A DNA stretch of 64,000 nt from Candidatus Anaerostipes excrementavium. Its GTDB lineage: Bacteria; Bacillota; Clostridia; Lachnospirales; Lachnospiraceae. The translations under genes were made by a program, and so were the position numbers. The stretch spans positions 1 through 64,000 of the forward strand of contig DXEM01000034.1 of the NCBI GenBank assembly GCA_019114985.1, written 5' to 3'. The notes beneath the pieces were generated by a model. That model saw only the letters and a program-made list of their open reading frames with translations, did no database searches and was not told the DNA's origin. Numbering within the stretch: position 1 is the stretch's first letter; the number at the start of each line of letters is the position of its first letter. Positions 25,184-33,615 of this stretch are shown here, in pieces.

Positions 25184-27703
25184 ATGAAAAAAAGAAGAAG
25201 AAAAATAAGACGGAAAAATATATTACGTGCTTTGTGGTTTAACCTCTTAACCTTTATCATATTGGTTGTCATAGGTCTGACAAGTTTCGGGATAATGAGA
25301 AATGTACTCCTGAGCAACTCACAGGATATGGGAACATCACTGGCGGGGAGCTGTGCGTCGGAAATGCAAAGCAAACTTACCGCCTATGAAACACTCTTAT
25401 CCTTTGGAACAGACAGAACCGATGAGGAGAGGAGCGACGAAGAAGTTACAGAGTGGCTCCGGTTCTATTTTAACCGGGTAATTCGTGTGATAGGGGCGAA
25501 TATCATAGATCCTTATGCGGTTTTGGATGGAGAGATTATAGCGGCCAACCCATGGGAAGGCGACAGCGATTATGACTACGAAAGTACGCAGTGGTATCAA
25601 AAAGCAATGGAAAATGACGGAGGACCGGCATTTACAGATGTCTATACCGATGTCATTCAGGAGCGTTCGATCATTACAATCTCTCAGAGAAGCGAGTCCG
25701 GAGATGCAGTTCTTGCATTTGATATATTTCCGGAGAATTTAAAATTTGACTTTGAGTCCATTTCCCTGCCAGAGGGAGGATCTTATTTTCTTTTTGACAG
25801 CAAAGGAAAGATTATATTTGAGCAGAGCGAAACTGGGGACTACGTCTTTAAAGAAGAAAATTTCAATAAACTTTTTGAGAGTATCAAAAAAGGAGAGCAT
25901 GATACGTATGACTCCAGTATTAAAGACGCGGCGGGGAAAACGCATGGTGTTTATTATGTGGCGATGCCTAACGGCTGGTATTCTGTTGTGACGATTCCGT
26001 ATGCAAGCATCCTGCAGAATGTGGAACAGTTTTTTGTGGGATTTATCATTGTCTTTGGAGTATTAATGCTGCTGCTTGGTTTTATCACATACAGAGATAT
26101 CGTCTTCCAGAAAAAGATGGGACGAACCGATGAAACAGTGCGGGTGCTTGGGAATTCCTACTATGCGATATATCGTGTTGATTACGGACAGGGAACCTAT
26201 GACATGATTAAGGGATCCGATTACGTGCGTATGCATATTCCGAAACAAGGCGCCTACCAGAGTCTGATGAATACAATGTCAGAAGTCATCGAGGAGGACG
26301 CAAGGAGTGACTTCCGTGAGAGCTTCTCGCTGGAAAGTATCAAAAAACTGGTGAACAGGCGCGTAAGAGATTTTGGCGGTGATTTCCTGAGAAAATTCGG
26401 AGATGAGTACCGATGGGTGAATGTAAATGTCCTTTTTGATGAATCTCTGGCGCCGGAAGAGGTGGTACTCTGTTTCAAAGAAGTAAGTTCCGAGAAACAG
26501 CGTCAGCTGAAAGAACGTTCTCTTCTCGAGGATGCATTGGCAGCGTCCAGACAGAGCGAAAAGACAAAACAAGCATTTTTCAGCAATATGTCACACGATA
26601 TGAGGACCCCGCTGAATGCGATTATCGGATTGTCAGATCTGGCGGAAAAATCCGTCAACGATTCCGAAAAGACAAAAGAATACATTAAAAAGATTAAATC
26701 CTCCGGAGAACATTTGCTGGAACTGATCAACGACATTCTTGACATATCCCGTATGGAACAGGGAGAGGTGGAGATCGAGCAGCAGGAGTTTGATCTTGAG
26801 ACATGTATTTCAGATTGTGCGGATAGTTTTCGGTACAAAGCAGATACAGAAGGTAAGAAGTTCCGGGTTACATGTCAAATGACGCACCGCAGGGTCATCG
26901 GTGATCCATTCCGAGTCACACAGCTTTTAAATAATCTGCTTTCTAATGCATTTAAATTTACGGAGGCCGGAGGCGAAATTAAACTTAAGGTCTCTCAGGT
27001 GGAGAATCAGGAATATGCAAAATATAAGATTATCGTGTCGGATACCGGCCTTGGCATGTCTGAAGAATTCTTGGAGAAGCTTTTTGAACCGTATGCACGG
27101 GAAACGAGATTCAGCGCTCGCAAGATCGTTGGAACCGGCCTTGGCATGTCGATTGTAAAAAGTCTTGTAGACCAAATGGAAGGACATATCAATGTGGAGA
27201 GCGAGCTTGGAAAAGGCACCACATTTACACTGATACTCCCATTTGAAACAGCGGATGAAAAAGAAGAAACCAATACGGTTCTCGAGGCAGAAGAGACAGA
27301 TATCAGTTTTTCGTTGGCAGGAAGAAAGATTCTTTTGGCTGAAGATAATGAGATCAACATGGAATTGGCAACAGAGATACTGTCCATGCATGGAGTAGAG
27401 ATCGTACAGGCATGGAACGGAAAAGAAGCCGCAGACATATTCTGTTCATCCGATGAATATAGCTTTGACGCAATACTTATGGATATGCAGATGCCGGAAA
27501 TGGACGGATGTGAGGCGGCGAAACTCATCAGATCATCCGGACGAGCCGATGCAGAAAGTATTCCGATCATTGCTGTTACGGCAAACGCTTTTGCCGAGGA
27601 TATTGCGGCGACAGCAGAAGCCGGAATGAATGCCCATATTTCAAAGCCGATTGATTTTAAAATACTATGTGACACTCTGGAAAAATTGATAGAGGAGAAA
27701 TAA
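25184..27703 (+). CDS. Hybrid histidine kinase (Cache-type sensor, HisKA, HATPase, receiver)
   Basis: This 839-residue protein has membrane helices at about 15-45 and 285-305 enclosing an extracellular Cache-like sensor (DVYTDVIQERSIITIS). A PAS-like region follows. The HisKA domain carries its phospho-histidine in FSNMSHDMRTPLNAI (about 470). The ATPase domain has NLLSNAFKFTE, DTGLGM and GTGLGMSIV. The C-terminal receiver (about 710-830) has LAEDNEIN, MDMQMPEMDG and VTANAF. It would sense an external ligand and relay phosphate, possibly to the HD-GYP regulator at 12265-13341 by proximity only. It is the last gene of the riboswitch operon and starts 24 bases after the EAL gene. Confidence 0.92.
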   Translation: MKKRRRKIRRKNILRALWFNLLTFIILVVIGLTSFGIMRNVLLSNSQDMGTSLAGSCASEMQSKLTAYETLLSFGTDRTDEERSDEEVTEWLRFYFNRVIRVIGANIIDPYAVLDGEIIAANPWEGDSDYDYESTQWYQKAMENDGGPAFTDVYTDVIQERSIITISQRSESGDAVLAFDIFPENLKFDFESISLPEGGSYFLFDSKGKIIFEQSETGDYVFKEENFNKLFESIKKGEHDTYDSSIKDAAGKTHGVYYVAMPNGWYSVVTIPYASILQNVEQFFVGFIIVFGVLMLLLGFITYRDIVFQKKMGRTDETVRVLGNSYYAIYRVDYGQGTYDMIKGSDYVRMHIPKQGAYQSLMNTMSEVIEEDARSDFRESFSLESIKKLVNRRVRDFGGDFLRKFGDEYRWVNVNVLFDESLAPEEVVLCFKEVSSEKQRQLKERSLLEDALAASRQSEKTKQAFFSNMSHDMRTPLNAIIGLSDLAEKSVNDSEKTKEYIKKIKSSGEHLLELINDILDISRMEQGEVEIEQQEFDLETCISDCADSFRYKADTEGKKFRVTCQMTHRRVIGDPFRVTQLLNNLLSNAFKFTEAGGEIKLKVSQVENQEYAKYKIIVSDTGLGMSEEFLEKLFEPYARETRFSARKIVGTGLGMSIVKSLVDQMEGHINVESELGKGTTFTLILPFETADEKEETNTVLEAEETDISFSLAGRKILLAEDNEINMELATEILSMHGVEIVQAWNGKEAADIFCSSDEYSFDAILMDMQMPEMDGCEAAKLIRSSGRADAESIPIIAVTANAFAEDIAATAEAGMNAHISKPIDFKILCDTLEKLIEEK

Positions 27704-27784
27704 GAGGATGTTTCTTGACAGTTCATTATATGGCTGTTATCATAGACATACTTGCACGGAGGGTGAATCATTCGCTGGAAATGA

Positions 27785-27862
27785 GGAATTCTTGCGGCAA
27801 TCGCGATTGTCTGCTACGTCGTTGGAGCAATCCGGTTCCAGAAAAAGGATCTGCCGATATAA
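27785..27862 (+). pseudogene. Remnant of a small membrane protein
   Basis: Between the hybrid kinase and the rrf2 gene, one frame reads a single hydrophobic helix (ILAAIAIVCYVVGAI) followed by a basic tail and stops at 27860-27862. A stop lies directly upstream and there is no start codon, so it is probably a decayed C-terminus. The rest of 27704-27886 holds nothing I can support. Confidence 0.25.
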
Positions 27863-27886
27863 AAAGTTTATAATACTTTGCAGAAT

Positions 27887-27918
27887 GAAGAGAGAGGTTT
27901 TATAGCCTCTCTTTCTTC
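27887..27918. terminator. Hairpin at the 3' end of the rrf2 gene
   Basis: The arms GAAGAGAGAGG and CCTCTCTTTCTTC pair around an eight-base loop and overlap the end of the minus-strand rrf2 frame. No clean T-run follows on the minus strand, so its use as terminator is moderate. Confidence 0.45.
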
Positions 27919-28343
27919 AATTCAGCAATCTTTTCTTGATACCGGTCTAAAATATTCTGCAGAGTGATCTGCTTCATTTCTTGTTCGGCTTGTTCTTGTA
28001 CTTGATCGAAATAATCTCGGAGGGCCAATTGAATATGTACGCCTACACCGCATTCCGGATTGGTGTGAGTATCCAGGTGAAGCAGAGGCTTTTCTCCCTC
28101 TACGGCTCGGTAGATATCCAGGAGAGTTATTTCAGACGGTGATTTGGTCAGGGATGGTTTCGGATGTCCCTTTACACTGGTCAGTAATTTGTTATTACGA
28201 AGAGATGACATGATTTGGCGGACATATCCTGGATTTGTTTTCACACTTTCGGCAATCCGGCTGCTTGAGAGAGAATCTGCAGGATTTAGTACGATAAATG
28301 CCATGATATGAACAGCATCGCTGACCTTAGTAGAATATTTCAT
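27900..28343 (-). CDS. Rrf2 family transcriptional regulator
   Basis: This 147-residue protein has the Rrf2 winged helix at the N-terminus (KYSTKVSDAVHIMAFI, SSSRIAESVKTNPGYVRQIMSSLR) and the LLDIYRAVEG motif. The three cysteines that bind Fe-S in IscR/NsrR are absent; only one Cys is present (about residue 98), as in the YwnA-like subgroup. It is transcribed divergently from two sirtuin-like genes, and the intergenic region has two copies of one inverted repeat. It probably represses itself and the sirtuin pair; the signal is unknown. Confidence 0.9.
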   Translation of the reverse strand: MKYSTKVSDAVHIMAFIVLNPADSLSSSRIAESVKTNPGYVRQIMSSLRNNKLLTSVKGHPKPSLTKSPSEITLLDIYRAVEGEKPLLHLDTHTNPECGVGVHIQLALRDYFDQVQEQAEQEMKQITLQNILDRYQEKIAELKKERL

Positions 28344-28362
28344 AGAATCATCCTCCTTTTGA

Positions 28363-28442
28363 TGTTAATTTAATTATAACAACATATTGACAAGAAAGCA
28401 ACAGAGTGTTATGCTGATTTTGCTGTTAGAATAATATTAACA
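28363..28442 (+). promoter_or_regulatory. Divergent control region: promoter between two TGTTA-N9-TAACA repeats
   Basis: Two 19-base inverted repeats of the form TGTTA-N9-TAACA lie at 28363-28381 and 28424-28442. Between them is a promoter for the sirtuin genes: TTGACA (28387-28392), a 17-base spacer and TATGCT (28110 offset from -35, at 28410-28415). The left repeat is also close to the rrf2 start. Their position fits Rrf2 operators; that is inference. Confidence 0.6.
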
Positions 28443-28466
28443 ATAAAAACATAAAGGAGAAAACAT

Positions 28467-29453
28467 ATGAGTTTTTATGAAGATCTTGTAATGCATGCAC
28501 AGATGAATTATTCCAAATATTATAAGTTATATGCACAGGGACAGACGCCATATGAGCTAAGTGATAAAAGAGAATTTTCTTATGACAAGCAGATCGATCG
28601 GCTTGTGAGAGAAGTGAGAGAGGCAGAATATATCATTGTTGGAGGCGCTTCCGGACTTTCCGCATCCGGCGGCGGGGATTTTTATTATAGTGATACTGCG
28701 TCATTTCGAAAGTATTTTGGCAAATTTGCAAAAAAATATGGATTCCGCGGCGCGTTTTCCGGTATGCAGTATCCGTTTGAGACAAGAGAAGAATTTTGGG
28801 GTTATGTTGTGACTTTTTTGCACACTACCCAACATGCGCCGGTCAGAAAGCCATATATAGACTTGGATTTTATTATAAAAGGAAAGCCGTTTCATATTAT
28901 AACAACAAACCAGGATACCCAATTTGTGAAATTATATCCAGAGTCTCAAGTCAGTGAAATCCAGGGAGACCATCGATTTTTTCAGTGTTCGAAATGTTGT
29001 CAGGATGATACTTGGGATGCAGTCGTACCGGTCGAGAAAATGATAGAAGCCATGGGAGATGGGACATCGGTGCCGTCAGAATTAATCCCGCGCTGTCCTC
29101 ATTGCGGTGCAGAAGCCTTTCCATGGGTACGAGGATATGGGAATTTCCTGCAAGGAGAAAAATACGAAAATGAGTATCAAAAGATTTCAGAGGCCATTCA
29201 ATCGCACAAGGATGATAAGATTCTTTTTTTGGAATTGGGCGTGGGCAGGATGACGCCAATGTTTATTCAGGAACCTTTCTGGAATTTAACATTTGGATTA
29301 AAGCAGGCAAAATATATTGCAGTGAATGATCAATATGATTTTCTGCCAAAACAGATTGAAGAAAAAGGTATGGTCATCGTCAATGATATTGCTGCGGTTT
29401 TGCAGGATACAGCATCAAAGATGAAGAAGACATATCAGGGAGCGGAGGCTTAG
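28467..29453 (+). CDS. Sirtuin-like protein, class M-like (catalytic His replaced by Gln)
   Basis: This 328-residue protein has the Sir2 NAD-binding fold with GGASGLS (59-65), TTNQD (146-150) and a Cys4 zinc module (C174, C177, C210, C213). The canonical catalytic His in the HG motif is Gln166 (EIQGDH). As I recall it, this His-to-Gln change is seen in the macrodomain-linked SirTM sirtuins of Staphylococcus and Streptococcus, which ADP-ribosylate a lipoyl carrier protein instead of deacetylating. No macrodomain, GcvH-L or lipoate ligase gene is in view, so the target is open. It is followed after two bases by a second sirtuin-like gene, and both lie divergent to Rrf2. Confidence 0.85.
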   Translation: MSFYEDLVMHAQMNYSKYYKLYAQGQTPYELSDKREFSYDKQIDRLVREVREAEYIIVGGASGLSASGGGDFYYSDTASFRKYFGKFAKKYGFRGAFSGMQYPFETREEFWGYVVTFLHTTQHAPVRKPYIDLDFIIKGKPFHIITTNQDTQFVKLYPESQVSEIQGDHRFFQCSKCCQDDTWDAVVPVEKMIEAMGDGTSVPSELIPRCPHCGAEAFPWVRGYGNFLQGEKYENEYQKISEAIQSHKDDKILFLELGVGRMTPMFIQEPFWNLTFGLKQAKYIAVNDQYDFLPKQIEEKGMVIVNDIAAVLQDTASKMKKTYQGAEA

Positions 29454-29455
29454 AG

Positions 29456-30280
29456 ATGAACGAATTAAATGAAATTATGAAAAAGATTCGTGAAGCCGAT
29501 GCGGTTTTAATTGGCGCCAGCAATGGATTGTCTATTACAGAAGGGCTGCATTTGTTTGCGGATGATCAAGCGTTTGAAGAATTGTTTGGAGACTTAAAAC
29601 GTAAATATGGACTTCAATGCATTTTGCATGGAATGAGCGCTAAATGGCCTTCCGAAGAGGAAAAATGGGGATTTTGGAGCCGCCTGATCCATCATTATTG
29701 TGGAAATTATGAAGAGACGCAAGTCATGTCTGATTTAAAAGATATTATCGGCGAGAAAGATTATTTTGTAATTACATCGAATGGCGAATGTCATTTTGAG
29801 ATGTGTGGCTTTGCACCGGAAAAAATTTATGAAATAGAAGGGAATTGGCTGACAATGCAATGTGAGCATGGCTGTCATCAGACATTGTATCCTACCCTTA
29901 AGATGGCGGAGGAAATGGCTAAGGAAGAAAAGGATGGGAAAGTTCCTTCAGACATGGTACCGTACTGTCCAAGATGCGGAGCGCCTATGAGAGTACATAT
30001 GATTGGCCCAAATTTTGTTCCTCCATCAGATTGCGAAGAACGATACGATTCTTTTTTGGGAAAATACCATGGGAGAAAATTAGTTGTGCTGGAATTGGGG
30101 ATTGGATGGCGTAATCAGCTCATCAAGGCACCTCTTATGAGACTTGTAGAACGAGAGCCGAAGGCAGTTTATGTGACAATTAATAAAGGGGAAATCTACA
30201 TCCCCGAAAATATTAGGAAAAAATCTTATGGGTTGGATGGAGATCTTGCGAAAGTTTTGGAAAATTTAAATAATATTTGA
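29456..30280 (+). CDS. Second sirtuin-like protein (catalytic His replaced by Glu)
   Basis: This 274-residue protein is related to the preceding gene. It has GASNGLS (20-26), ITSNGE (106-111) and zinc cysteines C136, C140, C171 and C174. The catalytic His position is Glu128 (EIEGNW), so classical deacetylation is unlikely. It lacks the 45-residue N-terminal extension of its neighbour. The two could form a heteromer or act on different targets. It starts two bases after the first gene's stop and ends just before the promoter of the metal operon. Confidence 0.82.
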   Translation: MNELNEIMKKIREADAVLIGASNGLSITEGLHLFADDQAFEELFGDLKRKYGLQCILHGMSAKWPSEEEKWGFWSRLIHHYCGNYEETQVMSDLKDIIGEKDYFVITSNGECHFEMCGFAPEKIYEIEGNWLTMQCEHGCHQTLYPTLKMAEEMAKEEKDGKVPSDMVPYCPRCGAPMRVHMIGPNFVPPSDCEERYDSFLGKYHGRKLVVLELGIGWRNQLIKAPLMRLVEREPKAVYVTINKGEIYIPENIRKKSYGLDGDLAKVLENLNNI

Positions 30281-30287
30281 AAAGTAG

Positions 30288-30349
30288 TTGACTTTTCTGC
30301 AGGATGGGAATACAATAAAGACAACAATTAAATGATTGTTTAATTGTTG
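30288..30349 (+). promoter_or_regulatory. Promoter and palindromic operator of the metal efflux operon
   Basis: TTGACT (30288-30293), a 17-base spacer and TACAAT (30311-30316) precede a perfect inverted repeat with 11-base arms, CAACAATTAAA and TTTAATTGTTG (30322-30332, 30339-30349). The repeat covers the likely transcription start, where a repressor would block. The form resembles ArsR/SmtB-type sites, but no such regulator is encoded nearby. Confidence 0.65.
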
Positions 30350-30389
30350 AAGTATAAAGTGGAAATGCCAAAAGAAAGGAAGATCCGGG

Positions 30390-30608
30390 ATGAAAAAGAG
30401 TTATAAGATTGAAGTAGATTGTGCAAATTGTGCGAATAAGATGGAACAGGCAGCGAAGAAGACAGACGGGGTGAAAGATGCTGCAGTCAATTTCATGATG
30501 TTGAAAATGAACGTGGAATTTGAAGAAGGACGCAGCGCGAAAGAGGTTATGCAGGAAGTGCGCAAAAACTGCAAAAAAGTAGAGGACGACTGTGAAATTT
30601 ACCTGTAA
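30390..30608 (+). CDS. Small heavy-metal-associated (HMA) domain protein
   Basis: This 72-residue protein has a single HMA fold with the metal-binding CxxC (CANC, residues 12-15) near the N-terminus and alternating strands and helices after it. It likely delivers or buffers metal for the P-type ATPase encoded next, which lacks its own N-terminal HMA domain. The start follows AAGGAAG. An attenuator-like hairpin lies between it and the ATPase gene, so the small protein may be made in excess. Confidence 0.88.
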   Translation: MKKSYKIEVDCANCANKMEQAAKKTDGVKDAAVNFMMLKMNVEFEEGRSAKEVMQEVRKNCKKVEDDCEIYL

Positions 30609-30639
30609 ATAGATGGTATGGCAAACATACGGAGAGAGA

Positions 30640-30680
30640 AAGCGCCCTGCCCAAAGTGGACTGATTGGGGGCGTTTTTCT
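30640..30680 (+). terminator. Intra-operon terminator/attenuator
   Basis: GCGCCC pairs with GGGGGCG and is followed by TTTTTCTTT (to about 30682), between the HMA gene and the ATPase gene. Just downstream, ATTGTTTAAT (30707-30716) repeats part of the operator at 30322-30349. Confidence 0.7.
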
Positions 30681-30737
30681 TTCAAAAAAGATTAAAAAGA
30701 TAAGCAATTGTTTAATGGATAGAAAGGGGATGATGTA

Positions 30738-32624
30738 ATGACCAAAAAACAAAAAAAGATGCTGATACGAATTATCGCAGCATCTGTCTTGCTGATTGCG
30801 TTAAATTTCATTCCTGTCACCGGTGCGGTTAGATTTATCTGCTATTTGATTCCGTACCTGGTCATTGGATATGATATTTTAATAAAAGCGTTGAAAGGTA
30901 TAAAGAATCGTCAGGTATTCGATGAGAGTTTTCTGATGGCGGTTGCCACCATAGGAGCCATTGCGCTGGCATTGTATGAGAAAAGCGGAGATTATACGGA
31001 AGCCATCGCAGTTATGCTGTTCTATCAGATCGGGGAGTTGTTCCAGAGTTATGCGGTAGGAAAGAGCCGCAGAAACATCAGTGATTTGATGGATATTCGG
31101 CCGGATTACGCCAATATAGAAAAGGATGGGAAACTGGAGAAGATCGATCCGGATGAAGTGGAGATCGGTGATGTAATCATTGTACAGCCGGGAGAGAAAG
31201 TACCAATTGACGGTATCATTGCAGAAGGAAATTCCAGTTTGAATACCAGTGCGCTGACAGGAGAAAGTATTCCAAGAGATGCCAAAGCGGGGGATGAGAT
31301 CATCAGCGGATGCATTAATATGACAGGCGTATTGAAGATCCGTACGACAAAAGAATTCGGAGAATCCACGGTATCTAAGATCCTTGATCTGGTGGAAAAT
31401 GCAAGTTCCAGAAAATCCAGATCCGAAGACTTTATTTCTAAATTTGCCCGCATTTATACACCGGCAGTCTGTTATGCCGCGTTAGCCCTTGCATTTCTTC
31501 CGCCGTTAGTACGTATGCTTGGTATGGGACTTGCGCCGGCTTGGGGAACATGGATTTACCGGGCGCTGACATTTTTAGTTATCAGCTGTCCTTGTGCGTT
31601 GGTGATTAGTATCCCATTAAGTTTCTTTGCCGGAATCGGAGGAGCCAGCAACGCAGGTGTCCTCGTGAAAGGTTCCAACTATCTTGAGACTCTTTCACAG
31701 ACGAAGATCGTTGTCTTTGATAAGACAGGGACTCTGACGCAGGGCGTATTTGAAGTCAATGGAATTCACCATAGCAAGTTGGAAAATGAAAAATTGCTGG
31801 AATATGCGGCGCTTGCGGAAAGTGCCTCTTCCCATCCAATCAGCAAGAGTCTTCAAAGGGCTTATGGAAAAGAAATCGATCGCTCTCGTGTCAGGGATAT
31901 TCGGGAGATCAGCGGGAATGGAATCATTGCTTTTGTCGATGGAAAAGAAATAGCGATCGGAAATGATAAGCTGATGAAACATCTTGGGATTTCTTATATT
32001 TCCTGTCATGATGTAGGAACGATCATTCATATGGCAATTGACGGTGAATATGCCGGACATATTGTAATTTCCGATATTATAAAACCACGTGCCAAAGATG
32101 CAATTCGTGAGTTAAAGAAGGCAGGGGTGCGAAAGACCGTTATGCTGACAGGAGATGGGGAAAAAGCTGCCGATCATGTGGCAGAAGAACTGGGATTGGA
32201 TGAGGTATACAGTGAATTGCTTCCGGCAGATAAAGTGGAAAAAGTAGAAGAACTGCTTGGAGCAAAACAGGAAAAAGCGAAACTTGCTTTTGTCGGAGAT
32301 GGAATCAACGACGCTCCGGTATTGCGCCGGGCTGATATTGGGATTGCTATGGGAGCGATGGGATCCGATGCGGCGATCGAGGCAGCAGATGTCGTTTTAA
32401 TGGACGATGATCCGATGCAGATTTCCAAAGCCATCAAGATCTCACGGAAATGCCTGGGGATCGTATATCAAAATATTATTTTTGCCATTGGTATCAAGCT
32501 GATTTGTCTGGCGCTTGGAGCCATTGGTATCGCCAATATGTGGCTGGCAATTTTTGCAGATGTAGGTGTCATGATCATCGCTGTGCTTAATGCGATTCGG
32601 GCGCTTTTCGTAAAGAAATTATAA
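30738..32624 (+). CDS. P1B-type heavy-metal-translocating ATPase
   Basis: This 628-residue pump should export a soft divalent or monovalent metal, Zn/Cd/Pb being typical for this size and motif. Visible motifs are the actuator TGES, the membrane CPC (SCPCALVISIP), the phosphorylation site DKTGTLTQG, HP in SSHPIS, and GDGINDAP in the P-domain. Eight membrane helices fit the hydrophobic segments. The usual N-terminal HMA domain is missing; a separate HMA protein is encoded upstream. It ends before a clear terminator. Confidence 0.93.
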   Translation: MTKKQKKMLIRIIAASVLLIALNFIPVTGAVRFICYLIPYLVIGYDILIKALKGIKNRQVFDESFLMAVATIGAIALALYEKSGDYTEAIAVMLFYQIGELFQSYAVGKSRRNISDLMDIRPDYANIEKDGKLEKIDPDEVEIGDVIIVQPGEKVPIDGIIAEGNSSLNTSALTGESIPRDAKAGDEIISGCINMTGVLKIRTTKEFGESTVSKILDLVENASSRKSRSEDFISKFARIYTPAVCYAALALAFLPPLVRMLGMGLAPAWGTWIYRALTFLVISCPCALVISIPLSFFAGIGGASNAGVLVKGSNYLETLSQTKIVVFDKTGTLTQGVFEVNGIHHSKLENEKLLEYAALAESASSHPISKSLQRAYGKEIDRSRVRDIREISGNGIIAFVDGKEIAIGNDKLMKHLGISYISCHDVGTIIHMAIDGEYAGHIVISDIIKPRAKDAIRELKKAGVRKTVMLTGDGEKAADHVAEELGLDEVYSELLPADKVEKVEELLGAKQEKAKLAFVGDGINDAPVLRRADIGIAMGAMGSDAAIEAADVVLMDDDPMQISKAIKISRKCLGIVYQNIIFAIGIKLICLALGAIGIANMWLAIFADVGVMIIAVLNAIRALFVKKL

Positions 32625-32632
32625 AAATAAAG

Positions 32633-32675
32633 ACAGAGGGTTCATCATTTAAGAAAGTGGTGCCCTCTGTTTTTA
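32633..32675 (+). terminator. Terminator of the metal efflux operon
   Basis: ACAGAGGG (32633-32640) pairs with CCCTCTGT (32663-32670), followed by TTTT. Confidence 0.8.
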
Positions 32676-32710
32676 TAGAACCATAATAATAAAAATTGCA
32701 AATATATGAG

Positions 32711-32852
32711 TAAAAAAGAGAACCAGACGCATCCGGTTCTCCTAAGTACGCTCCGTAGATACGTACCGCAATTCACATTTATAGTATACAAAAAGCCAGC
32801 CTAAATGGTTTCAAGGCTCAATTACTGACCGAACAGCAGTCACTTACTAATT
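32711..32852 (-). ncRNA. Putative small RNA on the minus strand, family not recognised
   Basis: The 390-base gap between the ATPase and the phosphatidyltransferase contains a complete minus-strand transcription unit without a reading frame. It has TTGACA (32883-32888 on the complement), an 18-base spacer, TATTAT (32859-32864), about 140 bases, then a terminator stem GAGAACC / GGTTCTC with six Ts (to about 32712). The body can form further hairpins, one with CGTAC arms. I do not recognise it as SRP RNA, 6S RNA or a known riboswitch. Confidence 0.5.
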
Positions 32853-32923
32853 AACTGTATAATAAAACATACATGTAGATATTGTCAAGTTAATAAATCT
32901 TATAGTTTAGATTTCTGTGTAAT

Positions 32924-32952
32924 TTGACGAGTTGCTGACAGGCGTCTATAAT
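32924..32952 (+). promoter_or_regulatory. Promoter of the phosphatidyltransferase unit
   Basis: TTGACG (32924-32929), a 17-base spacer and a perfect TATAAT (32947-32952) lie 64 bases before the start codon. Confidence 0.75.
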
Positions 32953-33016
32953 AGCTATGACAGAATGCTGTTATATGACAGTAGTGGAATATTGATGATA
33001 GAGGAAAGGAAAAAAG

Positions 33017-33559
33017 ATGAAACGGCAACATCAAATATTAACGATTCCAAATTTTATGTCATTGTTCCGATTGTGTCTGATACCATTGATCGTATGGCTG
33101 TACCATGGAAAAGAAATGTATGGATGGGCAGCTGCTGTTCTTGTGATTTCAGGTATAACGGATGTGGCAGATGGAATCGTAGCGAGACATTTTCATATGG
33201 TAAGTGATTTTGGTAAGGCATTTGATCCTGTCGCGGATAAGCTGACTCAGTTTGCAATGCTGCTTTGTCTGGCAATTCGATTTCGGTGGATTTTTGTGCC
33301 GGCAAGTCTGATTTTGATAAAAGAGATTGTTACCGCAATTATGAAAGCGGCTGTGATTCGAAAGACCGGTATGGTAGAAGGGGCGGATTGGCATGGAAAA
33401 GCAACGACAGTGCTTCTCTATTTAACGATTTTTCTGCATCTGGTTTGGTACGAGATTCCAAAACAGTGGTCCGTTTTGCTGACAGGAGTCTGTACTGTGA
33501 TGATGGTGCTTTCTTTTATTTTATACGGAAGGCGGAATTGGAAACTTTTAAAAGATTAG
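33017..33559 (+). CDS. CDP-alcohol phosphatidyltransferase family protein
   Basis: This 180-residue membrane enzyme carries the family signature D-x2-DG-x2-AR-x8-G-x3-D-x3-D, read as DVADGIVAR...DFGKAFDPVADK (residues about 52-77), with several membrane helices. Such enzymes transfer a phosphatidyl group from CDP-diacylglycerol to an alcohol, for example glycerol-3-phosphate in phosphatidylglycerol synthesis. The exact alcohol cannot be read. ATG 33017 follows GAGGAAAGG. It is probably a second copy, since the context is not a lipid operon. Confidence 0.88.
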   Translation: MKRQHQILTIPNFMSLFRLCLIPLIVWLYHGKEMYGWAAAVLVISGITDVADGIVARHFHMVSDFGKAFDPVADKLTQFAMLLCLAIRFRWIFVPASLILIKEIVTAIMKAAVIRKTGMVEGADWHGKATTVLLYLTIFLHLVWYEIPKQWSVLLTGVCTVMMVLSFILYGRRNWKLLKD

Positions 33560-33615
33560 ATGGTTTAAAAAGATTGACCGTAAACTAGAAGATACAACAA
33601 GAGGAGGAATACACC

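Noticed and set aside
32711-32870. tracrRNA or CRISPR-associated RNA
   Set aside because: No repeat array, no cas gene and no anti-repeat pairing partner are visible. It is kept only as an unassigned small RNA.
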